The notes under the pieces were generated by a model. It was not told where the DNA came from, ran no database searches, and saw only the letters and a program-made list of their open reading frames with translations. A stretch of 64,000 nucleotides of DNA, taken from assembly GCA_031472005.1 (NCBI GenBank), contig PZJY01000003.1, positions 2,666,001-2,730,000 of the forward strand. The letters are read 5' to 3'. The stretch comes from Tetracladium setigerum. Its lineage: Eukaryota; Ascomycota; Leotiomycetes; Helotiales. The first letter of the stretch is position 1. Every line of letters begins with the position of its first letter. The position numbers and the translations under genes were made by a program. Below, piece after piece: positions 10,196 through 22,579 of the stretch.

Positions 10196-12751
10196 CTATT
10201 CTGACGAACGCACAAACCTTGGTTCCCGGAGCTTGACGCCGTGTACTGTCTCTACGTGGCCTTTAAAATGCTCCACGTGTTCGAGAACAAGCCCCTGAGA
10301 CTTGCACACTGGGTGATAACACTCGATCTTGGCGAGTAAGTCTCTTCTTTTGAGGTGAATCCGTTCAACGTGATCCATCATTTTCGCAGGGCGGCAAAAA
10401 GAGCCCATCCGCTCCTCATAGCTCTTCGATTCGTCGCCAATGCAAATAGGGCACTGGCCCTTGGCAAGCTTAAGAGGAATGGCTCGAGATTGGGCGATTC
10501 CTCTTTGACGAGACGTGGCTCCGGTTGGGCAACCCGGAGTCGGTACCTTCGAGGCACTTCCCGGCGGCGGCAGAGGCCGAGCATAAGACCGGCAAAGTGG
10601 ATCCGGCGCGCAACGATCTCCTGCCGGGTGGCACCAGTGACATGATTGCAGATGAATTCGGCTATTTGCGCCCGTTCGGGGATCTGATGTTCAACGACCG
10701 GTTCGGTATACTCCTCTTCTTGCTGTCCACTGTTCTGCCTCTCGATGTCTTCTATCGGGCGACGGCGGAAGTAGTCCGCCCGGAACTCCTGAGAGATAAT
10801 ATTTCGCCGCCGAGTCCGGGCAATACCGATCTCTGAAGTAAGACGTCGAACTTCCGCCTCGACCTCCGTTCCCTGGATCCTGTAAGCTCCAGCTTTTAGC
10901 TGAGCCCGCTGCTCCTCGAGATCGGCAATATAAGGGTCCGGGGAAACGCTGCAAGGACATCGTCCGGCACGTGGACGGGCGCACGAGGATCACGCATAAG
11001 GCTCATGTGAGTGAGCATACGTAAGATTCCATCTGCAGAGGGTCGCTCGAGGACAGCCGACTGGACGTCGAACAGCACCCTCTCATTGATGTAGGCTGCG
11101 TTATACACCGCCGAGTTCGGGTTGTGTCGCATGACCTGATCTCGAACCGCACTCGTGGCTTTATCTAGACGGAAGAAAGGCCCATTAGCTAGTGGTCTAT
11201 ACATGTGACATTACAGAATACTTACGGTCAACGACGTTGCCCGTGTTACGACGGAAGCAACGGGCGGTCAGGACGGCTAAGAGGCCTATTAAGAGTCCTA
11301 GGAGTTTTAAGCGGTCCGCGAATTGAGAGTAGGTGAGAGCGAGCGTTGGAGATGGAAGCACACCGTTAACTGCCCCTCCATCCTGACGAAAGATTGGAGT
11401 CTTCAGTATTTCTTGCTTCCAGGTCAATGGCGTACACATAACCGGGCCGATACCTTCTGCTCAAAGACTCGCTCTACCGTAGTTAGGCTAGGTGCCTCGA
11501 AGGCTTGATCTGCGATAGCCAAGGTGACGAGATGGGTAATCGGACAGAGCATGGGGTTATCTACTTCAGTAAAGAAGAATATCGTGCTATCATAATTGGT
11601 CAGTTCGCTTTCGGGACATCTGTTATGAAAGAGTTCGTCAACTCACGGCTTCGGGCGTCTATCGGCTCCCTTGTGGTGGGCCAGCTTGACCTCCATCGCA
11701 CGCACATCGGGCTCTCCCGCTATAGGGTTCCGCACGACCAGGAGACGGACGTCTTCGTAGCAGAGCGCGTTGAATTTTCTAGGGTCTAATCCAACATCAC
11801 TCATATCAACATCATCATCATCAGAGGCATCACCAACGTTCTCAGAGCTGAAGTCGGCCTCTGCGCTAATTCCAGCATCTTCAAGGCCTCCGTCCTTCAC
11901 TTGTCCAGCGCCGGCATCATCGTCCTCAAGACCGGGCCACCGCTGCTTCTTATTCTTCTTCTGCTTCGTTTTTGCGTCGACCAGCTCTGCAGGCCGGCAT
12001 CCCGTGGCGAAGAGGATAAGCAAGGCTAGTGGGTATTGGACACGTTGCCGCTCCGTGGAGAAAGTAGAAGTGTCGCGTGCCCAATAGTAGAAAAGCAGGA
12101 GTATAAGTTCGTCCACACTAAAGACAGGCTTCTCCACGACCGTGATGTCGAGATCGAAGTCTTTTGTCAGGGGACCGTAAATGTACTACACAAACGTTAG
12201 CATCCTTGTATTACCACGAGGATGAGATAACGGAGGGCCTACCGCGAGAACCTCTTTTGCATCATTGGTATCCATGTGGCGGCCGTTCTCTCGGTTGAAG
12301 AGCATCTTCAGTCGTAGATAATACTGGTGGACCGTACTCCTCTTCTTCACCCGACCCACCTCGCAGATGTGAATGCAGAATGCTATCGAGATTCCCTTAG
12401 AACAGTTCAGGATTATCGAGCGCCACGGCGGGTTCTTGGGCAGGTGGGCACAGAACCTAGTGCAACAGTCAGTCCAACGACGTACTTCTGCTCTGCGGTC
12501 AAATCTCTACGCTCTTACCTGCTGAACATGTATATAATGTCCTGGAGGTTGTCTTTCGTCTTGTCGGAATAGTTGCGCTTGACGGTCGTCTTGTTATGTT
12601 GGTCGATCAGTTTCTGGAGACTTTCGGGAGAGCGTGGTTGGATCTTCGGTTTAGGACGACGACGTTCAACACGATCGTTTATGCGTGCGATATTCGGCTG
12701 CGGGGTTGGCGGTAGTCGCAGATTGACCGTGGCAAAGGTCCCGCGGGCCAT
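10196..12751 (-). pseudogene. DUF3435 tyrosine recombinase (captain-like), frameshifted
   Basis: Five exons: 12751-12519, 12456-12243, 12185-11647, 11586-11226, 11164-10196; introns of 62, 57, 60 and 61 bp have good donors and CTRAY branches. Order of segments: MARGTFATVNLRLPPTPQPN; CEVGRVKKRSTVHQYYLRLK; VVEKPVFSVDELILLLFYYW; ATGCRPAELVDA (first catalytic Arg region); an acidic insert; LCYEDVRLLVVRNP and VKLAHHKGADRRPKPTIFFF; RCFRRNTGNVVD; SAVRDQVMRHNPNSAVYNAA and YINERVLFDVQ; and a C-terminal zinc-finger-like part (CPICIGDES, FCRPAKMMDHVERIHL, VEHFKGHVETVHG). Three single-base losses break the frame: near 11444 (GGG run), 10940-10943 (GGGG run) and about 10540-10562. DUF3435 proteins are tyrosine recombinases; Starship captains belong here. 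Without the frameshifts it would be near full length. Confidence 0.8.
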
Positions 12752-12814
12752 CGTGACGGGAGGCTCTTTCACTTTTGTGGTCGGGGAGCCGAGAGCAGAA
12801 TGTCGTTGTGCGAG

Positions 12815-13140
12815 GTGTTGAGTGTTGAGTGTTGAGTCGAGAGGTTGGAGAAGGAGAAGAGGAAAGGTGAAGGGGATGAGAATGGGAATGGGAATGGGAA
12901 TGAGGATGAGAAGGGTATATATGTGAGGATGTCGTCGTGCGAGGTATTGAGTGTGGAGTCGAGGTGAGAGTGTTGGGTCGAGAGGTAGGAGAAAGAGAAG
13001 AGGAAAGGTAATGGGGATAGGGAAGGGGAAGGGGAAGGGGAAGGAGGCGAGGAAAGTCGAGAGGTGGGAGATAGAGAGGAGGAAAGGTGATGGGGGATGG
13101 GGATGGGAAGATGGATAGAGATGGGGATGAGAAAGTTATG
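12815..13140 (+). repeat. Purine-rich imperfect repeat upstream of the recombinase gene
   Basis: Three diverged units begin CGAGAGGTkGGAGA with GAGGAAAGGT further on (near 12838, 12979 and 13059), separated by GA- and GGGAAT-rich stretches. Four GGGG/GGG runs with 2-3 base loops at 13013-13042 fit the G-quadruplex rule on this strand. Long Pro/Ser-rich frames on the minus strand are a by-product of the bias. Confidence 0.65.
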
Positions 13141-13409
13141 TGTGTGAGTACGAACGATGGGCAGTGCCATGATGACCACCCAAGGACCACCCCAAAAGGC
13201 TCCCCCCCAAAAACGGGGGGAAAGGAAGTATGATGTGGATGAAGGTAGAAAATCGACAACTGGGATCCAAGAAGCAGATGTGGTGGACGTGACGACCCTT
13301 AGCCGCCAGGCGCCTCGGGACGCCGCACGTGATGCGGTGGTGGAGGGGTTCCGGCCTGCGTAAAACAGCGACCAAACCTGCCGAAAACAGCAGGTCCAAC
13401 ACCACAACC

Positions 13410-14009
13410 CCGCGTAATTTTATAATATATATATTAAAAAGTTTAAATTAAATATTAAAAAATACTTAATTATATTATTACTTAGAATTAAGCTCTTAAA
13501 TTATCATAGGACTATTAAACTTACTTTAATTACTTTTATTAAGAAAAAGTAAGGTTAATATTATAGCTTTTATAATTTAATTAAATATTATATTTTTAAT
13601 AGCACCTTTATTTTAATTTTATATAAATCTTAATTTAAAGTATTATTTAATTATTAATTAAACGATTTATTATCTCTTTAATACTTAATTCCTTAGAATT
13701 TAATATAAAGAGCTAAGTATTAAGATTTAATAGTTAATAATAGTAAGCGATACTTTATATAGTAACTACTTAGAAAATAGGCGTTTATCTTATAAATATA
13801 TAATCTTTATATTTAAAGGAATAATTATTTAAAATGCTTTTAAGTAATTGATAGTTACTATATTAATTATGAATGTAGAAAAATTCCTTAATATTAATTA
13901 TATCATTATTAAACTTAATTTTAAAATATATAACTATACTAAGAATTCGAGAAAGGTTCGTTTTAAGTCACTTATATTTTAACTATTAACATATTAATTA
14001 ATAATATAA
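13410..14009. other. AT-rich block, no gene
   Basis: Almost purely A and T with very few CpA or CpG steps, as left by repeat-induced point mutation. No intact frame or recognisable element boundary is visible before the LTR at 14010. Confidence 0.65.
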
Positions 14010-14405
14010 TGTTGGAATCAAATAAAAGATAATATAAGTGATTTAAGTGATTTAAATGGTTTAAATGATTCGTAGTGCAGTGGAAGTGATCAGAGTCAAT
14101 ATAAGTGATCAGAAGGGTGTTTAATGTGCTTGATTAAAAGAGATATCCTTAAGGGAATCTTAGTGATTTATATAATGATATTGAACCAGTAGAATCCGAT
14201 AGTTTCGACTTAATCCGATAAACTAAAACACTAATTAAACTAATTAAAATAAGATAAATAAATTAAATCCCGAATTAAAACATTAATATAACTTATAAAT
14301 AAGTAGGCCTTATTAAATCCAATTTAAAATACTTTAAAAGTAAGACGGTATAATAAGAATCCGATTAATATTACTTAAAAGTAAAAGACGGAGTAATTTT
14401 AATAC
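14010..14405 (-). repeat. Truncated LTR, TGTTGGAATC family
   Basis: Begins TGTTGGAATCAAATAAAAGA and shares blocks GTGCAGTGGAAGTGATCAGA, GATATCCTTAAGGGAATC and AAGACGG with the other LTRs of the window. It is cut off at about 14405, lacking the end that closes in TTTAACA. It differs from both other subgroups. Strand is given in the coding direction deduced from the RNase H motif near 33940. The 1 kb after it, to 15410, shows no gene. Confidence 0.7.
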
Positions 14406-15410
14406 ATTGTTTGTTCCCTTAGGAGTTGGATGATAAATTTTGGGTTTTATAAGACTTAAATGCCATGAGCTTGAAATATGTCAATTGAACTCGCCTCTTG
14501 TTACATGACATGGTTTTGTTCAATTAATCTTTCCATCAAACTCGCAACCTCTTTTTTTGGGGATTGTGTGCAACTTATGAGGTCCAAATAATCTCAAAAT
14601 TAACATGCATCTCGCTTCAACACATGTGACCGATCACACTCTCCTTCAATCTCACCTCCTCACATACAACCCGCCCCAAAAGCCAAACACCCAAACCAAC
14701 TGTAACCAACCACTCCAAAGAAAAGAAAAAAAACACAATAAGACCAAAAAATGCGAGATCGATTCCCTCAGTTAGGGCCGATTAAGCTCTAGGCCGAGGC
14801 AGTCTTAAATCGAGCAGGACCGCAAAATAGTATGTATGCAAGCCTTGACATCGAAATCGTTAAATCCGACGTTCTATCTCCGGACCTGCATGACACATCC
14901 GTACACTTAATGTATAGTACGGTATATGCATTGTTACCCGTCGATCTGCCACGATACAAATGATAAGCTTGGTCTCTTTTGGGGGTCGGGAAAGAGTTTA
15001 CGCGGGCAAAAGGCTACCTTGGTATGTTAGGTAGGGGTCTTTTTAAACTTTTAGGTTTGAGATGCAGCTTGCAAGCGAGGAGCTGATGATGCTGCATGGC
15101 TAAATCCGAGTTGAGTTTTCGACCTTGGTACAGTATTTGCGCATTGCTCCCGCTGTTAGGGTTTTGCTAAAAGCCGAGTTGAATAAGATGTATCAAGATG
15201 TCTTCCTTCCCACTATTTTCCTTAGGAACAAGAGACAAATGATAAATAGAGCAAGTGCTCCCTCACTTATTCACCTACTCACTCATCAGTCTTAAAATCA
15301 TCTCTTCATTCTTCAACTTCCACGACAAAAGACTCAATTCAGACAAAATCCATTCTCAAATACCCATTTACTTACTCACTGAGGAGTTACAACTTACCAC
15401 AACCTTCAGA

Positions 15411-16644
15411 ATGGCATCTTCAATGGAATACGTTCGGTAACTTGACACTCCCCAATTCTCGCTGCCCTCTCCGCCCTCACAGAGGGAAGGGAAATTTGAA
15501 CTTTCCTCCCTTCAGTATAAACCTTCTCTAACAGCTACAAATCAACAGAGTAGGAACATCGGGCCTCAAAGTTTCCCGCATCATCCTCGGCTGCATGTCC
15601 TACGGCGACCCTGCCTGGCAACCCTGGGTCCTCCCCTCGCCCAAGCCCTTCCCATAATGAAATACGCCTACGACCGTGGCATCAATACCTTCGACGTGGC
15701 CAACGCCTACTCCAATGGCCAGTCTGAGCGCATCATCGGCGCCTTCCTCAAAGAGTACAATATTCCCCGATCCAAGATCGTCATTATGACGAAGGTGTTT
15801 TTCAATGTGTATGATGTTGGGACGGGGGTGCAGCCGGTGATGCAGGGGGTTAATGATGGCGGACAGGTTAATCAGGTGGGCTTGAGTAGGAAGAATGTGT
15901 TTGAGGCTGTGGAGGGGTGTTTGGAGAGGTTGGGGGTCGATTATGTGGATGTGTTGCAGATTCATAGATTGGATCGGGAGATTACGAAAGAAGAGATCAT
16001 GAGGGGATTGAGTGATGTGGTCGACAGCGGTAAAGCTCGTTATCTTGGTGCGAGTTCTGTAAGTCCTCTCTAATTTTTCCTTGTCGTTCTCTGCTTTCAA
16101 TTTATGGTGAGGGAAGATACCTAACGGTTGTCCAATTGACTAGATGGCAACATGGGAATTCCAAATGTGCCAAAATATAGCCGAAAAGCACGGCTGGCAC
16201 AAATTTATCTCCATGCAAGGTCTCTACAACCTCCTCTCCCGCGAGGAGGAGCGAGAGATGAACCCTTACTGCCACGCTACCGGCATAGGACTCTTTCCCT
16301 GGTCTCCACTCTCTGCAGGAGTGCTCACACATTCCTGGGAGGACAAGTCCGATCCCAGAGAGCAATCCGATGTTTTCCTCAAAGCTTTATTCCGGGAGAG
16401 AGAGGATCAAGCTGATAAAGCTATTGTCGGGAGGGTTGGGGAGATTGCGAAGAAGAAGGGTGTGGCTATGGCGCAGGTTGCTGTTGCGTGGGTGTTTGGG
16501 AAGGGGAACTTCATGCCCATTTGTGGGTTGATGAATGAGGCGCAGATTGATGATGCGATTGCCAGTGTGAAGGTTAAGTTGACTGAGGGGGAGATGAAGT
16601 ACTTGGAGGAGCCTTATATGCCAAAGGCTGCTATGCCATTCTAG
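15411..16644 (+). pseudogene. Aldo-keto reductase with one-base frameshift
   Basis: Exons 15411-15436, 15549-16058 and 16144-16644 (introns 112 and 85 bp) encode an NADPH-dependent aldo-keto reductase of the fungal aryl-alcohol-dehydrogenase-like group: VGTSGLKVSRIILGCMSYGD; NTFDVANAYSNGQSE with the catalytic Asp and Tyr; KIVIMTK with the Lys; YVDVLQIHRLD with the His; GKARYLGASS; WSPLSAGVL. The tetrad is complete. In exon 2 the frame breaks at the CCCC run 15633-15636: the upstream frame hits TAA 20 bases later, while adding one base makes one continuous 345-aa protein. It is therefore either a very young pseudogene or an intact gene with a sequence error. The protein is otherwise normal in length and ends KAAMPF. 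Confidence 0.8.
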
Positions 16645-17080
16645 ATAGTTATAGACAGCCCGTAGGCGAGCTTATAGCTATGTAATATGTTCAATTATAA
16701 AGTTCTGACTCGATTTCCAAGTTGGGATAAGAAAAATCATATGACTAATTTGGAAACAGTTGGCTGTGAAAAAATACTTATGCCTTCGAATTTTCTTCGG
16801 CCAATGATCGGATTCCTGTGGAATTCATTTTGGGCGGAGTTCCGCGCAAGCATCACTAGAAGGTGCGCATTAGATGTGCAATATACAAAGCGAGAAGAGT
16901 TAAGGTATAGTAATATTATATATAATAACCCAGACAGGCCGCGACGCTGATAAAGGATTTTCTTAATATATAGTGTGACCAGAATCAACCGACCTAAGAG
17001 AAATGCCTACTTTTCAAAGCAAAAAAATATATATTTAAACACTTAAACTAAGTATAATAGCGAAAGTGATATTATTTTTA
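16645..17080. other. Downstream intergenic, becoming AT-rich
   Basis: No gene is seen. Normal composition until about 16970, then a shift into AT-only sequence. Confidence 0.5.
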
Positions 17081-17193
17081 TTAAATATTATAATGTAATA
17101 AGTGATAATAATCACTTAAATTAGTTATTTACTCCCTTTAATTGGATATTTTATCTTATTAAGGCTTTACGATAAGGGTTGTAACCCTTTCGG
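17081..17193 (+). repeat. LTR fragment of the TGTTGGAATC family
   Basis: Matches the 5' part (coding sense) of the LTRs at 18125 and 31309: TAAGTGATAATAATCAC, AGTTATTTACTCCCTTT, TATTTTATCTTAT, then GGGTTGTAACCCTTTCGG. The match stops exactly where another TG...CA element begins. Confidence 0.65.
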
Positions 17194-17555
17194 TGTTACG
17201 AACGTGACTTTTAGCACGTGAAGAGCCTGAGGCTCGGGAGTAGTATAATAATTAATATAGCTTAATAGCTTACTATTACTACTTTATAAAAAACTTTAAT
17301 AATTAATTTAATTAAAAGAAGATTAATAAGGGATTACTTATATAATTATATAACGCGCTTATTAAATAATCTTATAAGCGTGCGCTTTATTAAATATTTT
17401 ATAAAGCTTATATAATATTTAAATTAAGATTATATATTATATTTATTAACTTATTTATATATATAATTACTTTGATAATTAACTTCCTTACTTCGATTAA
17501 TAAATAAACCCTCAACTTCGATCTTTCTTCTATTAATAAGAAAGGAATCGTAACA
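17194..17555. mobile_element. Possible second LTR type, nested
   Basis: The 362-bp block begins TGTTACGAACGTGAC and ends GGAATCGTAACA, so both ends form an 8-bp inverted terminal repeat with TG...CA, like an LTR. It abuts the LTR fragment ending CCCTTTCGG. The sequence after it begins CTTTAA, which is how the host LTR would continue, but the match ends there and no target duplication is visible. Confidence 0.4.
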
Positions 17556-18124
17556 CTTTAAGCACCCTCTATTAAAGTAATAATAATATCAATAATAGCC
17601 CTTATAATTAAAAATATTAAAAATATTAATATTAATATTAATAAAATCGATCTCACCTTAATTAATAATAATAATCTTAAAGGAAAATTATTTAAGGACA
17701 TATTAAGTATTAATAATAAAATAAATATTAGCGAGGATAACTTTAATAATAATAAGGATAACTTAACTCTTTGTGAATCAAAGTTGTAATACAAGTCTTT
17801 TAACTTAATAAATTCGATAATACTTAAAAGAGCTTAAATACTTTTATTCTTTAAATAGAAATTTACTTATCGTTTACTAATAATAAGTTTATTATTATTT
17901 ATATTAAGAGCTTATATACAACCTCGTTCCTTAAATTATTTATTTAAAATTAAATAAAATTATTACTTTACTAACTTTTAATATCATAGATTTAAAATTA
18001 AATAAGATATTATAACCCTTTTAGAACTTTATAAGAAAGGATTAAAGCCTTATCTCCGGGGAGAACTCACTAAGTTAACAGGTTTATTCTTAAACTTAAA
18101 TGCTTTAATTAAATATAATATTTA
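17556..18124. other. AT-rich block
   Basis: AT-only sequence without an intact frame; probably RIP-degraded retroelement interior. No motif is readable. Confidence 0.55.
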
Positions 18125-18695
18125 TGTAAAATATTATTAAATTAATAAGTGATAATAATCACCTAAATTAGTTATTTACTCCCTTTATCGGATATTTTAT
18201 CTTGTTACGGCTTTACAATAAAGGTTACAACCCTTTCGGCTTTAATAGCTTAAATTAGCTTAAATAGCTTTATTAATTTATATAATTAAGCCGACTCACT
18301 TATAAGTCATAAAAGTTATTTAGTACGGATTAAAATTACTCCGTCTTACTTATTAAATAATTTTAATCGGATCTTTATTATACCTTCTTATATTTAAGGG
18401 ATTTTAATCGGATTTAATAAGGCCGGCTTATTTATAAGTTATATTAGTGTTTGAGTACGGATTTTTAATTTATCCATCTTATTCTTTAATTAGTTATTAG
18501 TACTTTATTATATCGTATTAAGCCGATACTATCGGATTCTACCGATTTACTATTATTATATAAATCACTAAGATTCCCTTAAGGATATCTCTTTTAATCA
18601 AGCGCATTAAACACTCTTCTAATCACCTGAATTCACTCTGATCACTTCCACTGCACTTTAAATCATTTAAATCACTTAATCACTTATATTATCAT
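18125..18695 (+). repeat. LTR, subgroup A copy 1 (3' end truncated)
   Basis: Starts TGTAAAATATTATTAAATTA and runs to TTATATTATCAT, lacking about the last 18 bases (TTTTATTGATTCCAACA) present in full copies. Its reverse complement is almost base-for-base the LTR at 33244-33829, including subgroup marks GTGAATTCAGGTGATTAG, GCGCTTGATT and ACGATATAATAAAGTAC. Confidence 0.8.
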
Positions 18696-19122
18696 GAATG
18701 GAACTTTCTGTTTCTTGCATGTCGCATGGAGTTCCTAAAGAACTTAATCGAGAAGAAGAATGGAATTTTTCTGGTGAACGTTTATTTTCTGGTAGCTTCT
18801 TTCCACTCGTGGATGTGTTTGGAAAGAAGAAGAGGGCAAGGCGATTCGGTCGCAAATTGTTTTGAGACATGTTGTTTGCGTGGAAGGATATTAGCCCCTA
18901 TATCAAGATTCCTAGCTTATTTCACAGTGTTACTGAGTCGCCTACTATGCGAAGTGAAATATGATTTTATTCTCTTTCCTTACAAGACGGATTTGTCATC
19001 ATGTGTAACGGTGAAATTGATCCTTAACTTTCATAGATCCAGCTCTTCTCATATCTAGGGTGCCCCCACCCTTCATCATTGCCATAATATTTCAAATTAG
19101 GCCGACTAAAGTTATATTTACA
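18696..19122. other. Upstream region of the FAD-linked oxidase
   Basis: Unique sequence between the truncated LTR and the oxidase start. No gene or clear promoter motif is recognised. Confidence 0.45.
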
Positions 19123-20995
19123 ATGAGTTTCAAGATTATTACCGTCGCTGCCGTTGTAGCGCTTAGTTTATCATTTGCTTCGGGTGCGACTGTGGTCACA
19201 ACATGCGGTGTGGTCGCAAAGGTCACGAACATCCAGATCGAATGGCCAACGACGCCTGCCTATAATGCAGAACAGTACCTCTACGCGTATAAAACTCTCA
19301 ATCGTCCCTTATCTTTTCATTAATCGTTTGTAGATCTATAGCGTGCGCCATTCTCACGCCAACCTGCATTCTTTTCCCCAAAACCCCCGCCGAGCTCTCA
19401 ACTATTGTCAAAGTCCTCCGTACCACCAAGGAGAAATTCGTCGTCAAAAGTGGTGGCCATAGCTCAAACCCAGGATTTGCAAGTATTGATGACGGGCCAC
19501 TCATCAGTTTGAAGGCTTTTAACACAACTATTTATGATGCAAGCTCCCGCACGGCCAGAATTGGAACTGGAGCTCGCTGGTCTGCTGTTGCTAAGGCGTT
19601 AGAACCATATGGTGTTGCTGTTGCTGGTGGAAGATTAGGTCATGTAGGTGTTGGGGGATATCTTCTAGGTGGTCAGTCTGGATTCTTCTTTCACTTGCCT
19701 TGATCTAAGCTAATCTAAGTAGGGGGGCTGAGCTATTTGAGCACGCAGCACGGATGGGGGGTGAATACTGTGGTGGAGTTTGATGTTGTCCTTGCCAATG
19801 GAGATATCGTGAAAGCCTCAAAAATTGAGAATGAGGATTTGTTCAATGTGCTCAGGGGTGGCGGTAATGGTAAGTGAATACAGGCTACGTCTTCGTTCAT
19901 GTTTTGTACAAAACTCTTCCCAAATGCCTAAGGATGGAGTATGCTGACTTGACACTGTTTTGCAGGCTTTGGAATCGTCACTTCCGTCGAAATGAATGCT
20001 TTTCCAATCGGTCCGGTAAGAAGTGCGGTGTATGCAAGTGATAGAGGTTCAATCTAACGGGCAGTAGATCTGGGGCGGAAACATGATCTTCCTTGCACCT
20101 CCAGAACTTATGCCGACCGACGCCATTCTTTCCAACATCAGAAACATGGTAGAACAATATCCTGACGATAGAGTAGGCATCATTCCCTCAGGTTCTTACA
20201 ACACAACCTCCGGACTAGCTATGTGGCTTCTGTTCCTATTCTGGGACGGCCCCACGCCACCCGCAGATCTGTTCGATGACTTCGCCGCCCTTGGTCCAGT
20301 ACTTAACACCTTCGCACCAACAACATATTACGACTTTGTCGCTTCGTTTGATGATCAAACCATTAGCGGCGGTGTGTTCGATGCTTTTACTGAGACGTCG
20401 CCACTTCCAAATGCAAAATATGGTTTGGAGGTTTTCCGGTCTTACGTACGTGACCAGTACATGGGTTCCCAAACCCCTGACAACGTTTTCATTCTTTCCA
20501 TACGTTATTCCGAGTTACTCTCTTAGGATCAATTCCAAAGAATGCTGACTCAATTAGTACGACTACATGATCAACACAACCCTAGCATACAAACACGTCG
20601 ACGGCCTCGTTGGACAGCTCACACTTGCGCCTCTCCCCAGGCGACTAGCAGTACATGCGAAAGCCAATGGCGGTGATCTCCTCGCACTCGATACGACCCA
20701 AGATCTCGTGGTCTTAGACATGAATTTCGCCTATAACAATGCTCTCGACAAGCCTGAGATCGATAAAGCGATAGTCATTCTAGTCAAGGGAATGAGAGAA
20801 CGAGTAAATGGGTTCGTCAAGGCGAGAAAGCTAGCTAGTGGTGTTTATTTGCCACTGTATAGCAATTATGCCCATTTTTCGCAGGACTACTTTGGACGTT
20901 TAAAGAAGTCCACGCAGGAGTATGTTAAGAAGGTGCAGAAAAAGTATGATCCAAAACAGTTCTTCACGTTCAGGACTAGTGGGTTTAAGCTATAA
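19123..20995 (+). CDS. Secreted FAD-linked oxidase (berberine-bridge-like)
   Basis: Six exons: 19123-19286 (or -19274), 19334-19671, 19723-19869, 19966-20015, 20068-20445, 20558-20995; about 500-504 aa, all phases consistent. A signal peptide (IITVAAVVALSLSFASG) leads a PCMH-type FAD domain with VVKSGGHSS around residue 95, where the His is the usual covalent flavin anchor, then GRLGHVGVGGYLLGGG. The second, cysteinyl anchor of bicovalent enzymes is absent (His stands in the loop). The end has YDPKQFFTF and GFKL, as in this family. Exon 1's donor is uncertain: GTATAA at 19287 or GTACCT at 19275, both in frame. Such oxidases act on phenolics, sugars or secondary metabolites; the substrate cannot be told here and there is no biosynthetic cluster nearby. 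Confidence 0.88.
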
Positions 20996-22579
20996 CTGGG
21001 GCGGATTGGGTCGTTGGGGCTAGGGTTAGTTCGATCGCCTCCCAGTACTTTAGCTATATTCGGAGTAAAATAGCCTAGAACAAACAGTAAAGATCCCACT
21101 TATATGAGGGCGACAGTTAGGCTTTCTATCTTTACTCGATATAGACAATAAGGCCATCCCACCCCTTTTATCTTTTAATTTCTTTTGTAGCCCTTTCCCT
21201 AGTTCTCTCTACGTCGAGTCCTGAGGACATCACGCTAAACTACACTAGCCTTACGCTCCTCCCATTGTAGAAGAACGCCTATAGTTGCGTCGCCCTCAAA
21301 TCACCTTCGATATGCGAGAATATCACTAAAGAAATAAATATACTAATCAGGACAATTAATAGACCATGCAATTGACCCCTAATATAGGGGCGGAGACTGC
21401 GTAAGTTTTTCTTTTTTTTATATACCTTAGTACAGCCACTCGGTCAACTTGCCCGCTATTAATAGCCAATCGGCAGTGACTCTAGATATTTTATTTGGTG
21501 TTTACGCGGTTCAATATAATGCCAGCAGCCTCGAGGCAGTCGATTTCCTAGAAATACTCGAAGCGCACTTAGGCCAGTCAATAGAACTCATAAACACGTG
21601 TTTACCATCATCCCCTGAAATTAGTGTTAACATATCGATTGGAATCATAACTTGAATAGTTATTATTCGAATTAGGGGTTCGATCTGGGAGGGGACCTCG
21701 TCTTCACACCACACGACGTTTTACCATCAAGTCGCTCATCCAACTACAATAGATATCTCGTGGAATTCTCCTTTCAGTAGAAATATAACCTCAATTTTTG
21801 ATGGCAATCAGAACCCTTTTAACGTTCCGCCGTTCCAAACACTCTCTATGAACTTCGCTTTAGTTCTTTTTTTCCAATTTCGCCAACCAAGTCTTTCGAA
21901 AGCACCTTGGTTCTTCTTCTTCTCCGCCAAATTTATAATCAGGCACTTGAACTATAGTAGAGATTGCTACACATATTCATGAATGAGATCTATGAACTAA
22001 ATTGTAGGTGATACTCGCTTTGAGGTGAAAATGCTCGCGATGATATCGCCCGATGCTGTAAACGACAACAAACACAACACTTTCTCTGTTCAATGAGGTA
22101 CTCATCGGTGCATCTTGACTAATATCACTCGCTAGTAATGGCATTTTCCCTCCTCCCGCCTGTGACTTGAGACGAAGACAAGGCAGCACAGAAATTCCTC
22201 ATTGCCTTCTATCTTGCCTAAGACGATGGTGCCTTGACCACAGGTTATCCGAGCATCATTCTCTACCCTCTTCAACACGGCTGCCTCTGTAGAGGCTATT
22301 GAAAACGTGGCACATCGGGAATAGTGAGGGAGCATGGATACCCGGACATGTGTCCTTTGTAGGTAACGGCCCCAAAATGATCAGGTTCGGTAGAGATTAG
22401 GACCTAGCTAATCTCCTTACGATTAATACGCGATGGATGTTCCGCACGCGATATGGCTCTTGTTTGACTTTATGGTGAGAAGGGGATTTGTGCAGCGCTC
22501 GCTTCTTCTGCCTCCTGACTTCATGAGCGACAAAGAGCCTTATCATGTATTTCGAGTATTTAAGCATGTTGAGACTGCG
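20996..22579. other. Intergenic, no gene seen
   Basis: Normal base composition; several short frames, none protein-like. Includes the 3' flank of the oxidase. Confidence 0.5.

Noticed and set aside
12666..13407. Long Pro/Ser-rich frames on the minus strand
   Set aside because: They arise from the purine-rich array and have no coding signature or splice partners.
19298..19525. 75-codon minus-strand frame
   Set aside because: Antisense to exon 2 of the FAD-linked oxidase, which has clear domain motifs on the + strand.
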